From NCBI GenBank assembly GCA_945957605.1, contig CAMFLR010000001.1:62001-126000 (forward strand): a stretch of 64,000 nt of DNA, written 5' to 3'. Positions 62,855-64,000 of this stretch are shown piece by piece. The stretch comes from an uncultured Isosphaeraceae bacterium (GTDB lineage: Bacteria; Planctomycetota; Planctomycetia; Isosphaerales; Isosphaeraceae). Both the position numbers and the translations under genes were made by a program. The notes under the pieces were generated by a model. That model searched no databases. It had not been told where the DNA came from and saw only the letters and a program-made list of their open reading frames with translations. Positions within the stretch are counted from its first letter, which is position 1, and each line of letters starts with the position of its first letter.

Positions 62855-64000
62855 TTAAAGCCCTAGACCACGCGCAATCAAATTTTTCTGAATATCATTT
62901 GTTCCGGAATAGATCAGCGAGCCCACACTGTCGCGCAGATCGCGCTCGATGCCGAACTCAGCCACGTAGCCAGCGGCCCCAAAAATTTGCACTGCATCAA
63001 GGCTGTTTTCGACAAAACATCGCGAAACATGCAGCTTGGCCATCGCGGCGGCGGTGGTCGCATCAAGCCCTTGTGACTTGAGCCAGCCGATTTTGTAGAC
63101 GAGCGGACGGCAGGTTTCGAGTCGCAGCGCCATCTCTGCGATCCGATGCGAAACCGCCTGGAACTTGCCAATCGCCTGACCAAATTGCACGCGCGATTGT
63201 GCATGTGCAATGCATCGTTCTAGCTGACGCTTCATAGCGCCGAGCGTCGAGGCGAGAATGGCTCCGCGTTCCCATTCCATCGACGCGTTGAAAATCTCGG
63301 CGCCACGCCCTTCGCGCCCGAGCATCGCATCGGCCGGCACCAAACAATCTTCAAACGCGATTTCGCCCATCGGCACAGTGCGTACGCCCATCTTGTTGAT
63401 CGCGCGCACGACGCGAAAACCAGGCGTATCAACCGGCACGATGAACGCGGTGATCCCCATGATTCCGCGTTCGGGAGCCGTGGTCGCATAACAAACGAAG
63501 ATATCTGCAACCGGACCGGCTGTGATCCAGGTCTTGCGGCCGTTGAGCAACCAACCGCCTTCGGTTCGGCAAGCTAACGTCTGCATGCTGAAGATATCGG
63601 ACCCTGCGTTTTCTTCGCTCGCGCCATTTGCACCGATGAGTGAACCATCGCAGAACTGCGGTAGCAGTTGCTGCTTTTGCGCCGAAGTGCCGAATGTGGC
63701 GACAGGCATGATGCTGGTCCAGAGGCAGGCGTTAATCGCGAAGATTAGGCCGTTATCTGGACAGCCATATCCCAAGCCTTCCATCGCGGCGATCGTTTCA
63801 GGCAAGCCTTGCCCCTGACCGCCGAACTCGCGTGCGACTGGCAATCCCTGGATGCCGAACCGCGCGCATTTCGTCCACCCCTCGCGCCAGAACTCGCGGC
63901 GCTCGTCTCGATCGAGCAAATCGTCCTGGAGTTCGGCCTGAGCGAAAGCAATCGCCCGGTCGTGCCAATCGCGCTGGGTTGCAGTGAGCCCGAAATCCAT
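62855..64000 (-). CDS. Acyl-CoA dehydrogenase
   Basis: 381 residues; the ATG lies exactly at the window edge (63998-64000), so a longer N-terminus cannot be excluded. Family motifs are present: GANGASEENAGSD (FAD/substrate loop), WLLNGRKTWITAGPVAD, GIMGITAFIVPVDTPGF, and the C-terminal YSGTNDIQKNLIARGLGL. In many family members the base is the Glu in YEGT; here that residue is Ser. A Glu occurs instead in MEWERGAILAS, the position used in isovaleryl-CoA and long-chain dehydrogenases. So the enzyme is probably active with an IVD-like base. It reduces an electron-transfer flavoprotein while oxidising an acyl-CoA; substrate unknown. Confidence 0.92.
   Translation of the reverse strand: MDFGLTATQRDWHDRAIAFAQAELQDDLLDRDERREFWREGWTKCARFGIQGLPVAREFGGQGQGLPETIAAMEGLGYGCPDNGLIFAINACLWTSIMPVATFGTSAQKQQLLPQFCDGSLIGANGASEENAGSDIFSMQTLACRTEGGWLLNGRKTWITAGPVADIFVCYATTAPERGIMGITAFIVPVDTPGFRVVRAINKMGVRTVPMGEIAFEDCLVPADAMLGREGRGAEIFNASMEWERGAILASTLGAMKRQLERCIAHAQSRVQFGQAIGKFQAVSHRIAEMALRLETCRPLVYKIGWLKSQGLDATTAAAMAKLHVSRCFVENSLDAVQIFGAAGYVAEFGIERDLRDSVGSLIYSGTNDIQKNLIARGLGL

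Overview
The window is a 64 kb piece of a planctomycete chromosome (phylum Planctomycetota; Gemmatales/Isosphaerales-like by gene content, not proven). Signs of this are: a DUF1559 pseudopilin-like protein, two ECF sigma factors fused to long extracytoplasmic parts, a membrane Ser/Thr kinase with an outer sensor, a CxxCH protein with squalene-cyclase-like repeats, a neutral-ceramidase-like secreted protein, a PEP-CTERM metalloprotease-like protein, and moderately high GC with strong third-position bias that creates many long false antisense frames. I see no insertion sequence, prophage, CRISPR array, tRNA or rRNA.

Layout. 1-6.3 kb: end of mnmA, a GtrA/glycosyltransferase fusion, a small conserved protein, gltX with a translationally coupled membrane protein, a PfkB kinase and thpR. 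6.3-16.6 kb: a TlpA-like thioredoxin protein, recA, an HtrA-like protease, and a 2068-residue membrane protein whose middle ~1360 residues are Gln/Asn/Gly/Ser/Pro low complexity. 16.7-31.8 kb: nadB, a PEP-CTERM protein, alaS, a Ser/Thr kinase, secreted proteins, a membrane protein, the rplM-rpsI operon, a DUF1579 protein and a lone TolC-like protein. 31.8-39.2 kb: a squalene-cyclase-like CxxCH protein, a small zinc-ribbon protein, an AhpD-like protein, and two tail-to-tail membrane-tethered ECF sigma factors, one with carboxypeptidase-regulatory-like repeats and one with a polysaccharide-export/SLBB module. 39.7-43.6 kb: an operon of inositol-3-phosphate synthase, a TIM-barrel isomerase, a UbiA-like prenyltransferase and a second TIM-barrel isomerase. 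An EboB-like TatD-family hydrolase lies 2.3 kb beyond it. 44.4-51.7 kb: DUF1559 protein plus small lipoprotein, a PT-Y repeat surface protein, a GT4 glycosyltransferase and a lipase-like hydrolase. 51.7-64 kb: a gene interrupted by one amber codon, a dicarboxylate symporter, a nucleoside-hydrolase-like protein, a GspF-like protein, a ceramidase-like protein, three transporters and an acyl-CoA dehydrogenase.

Most genes stand alone or in short runs separated by hairpin terminators. The most notable items are the sigma-SLBB fusion, the inositol/prenyl/TIM-barrel operon, the giant low-complexity protein, the amber-interrupted gene, and a ~116-bp compound inverted repeat at 62699-62814 whose two arms differ by compensatory changes that keep the nested hairpins.
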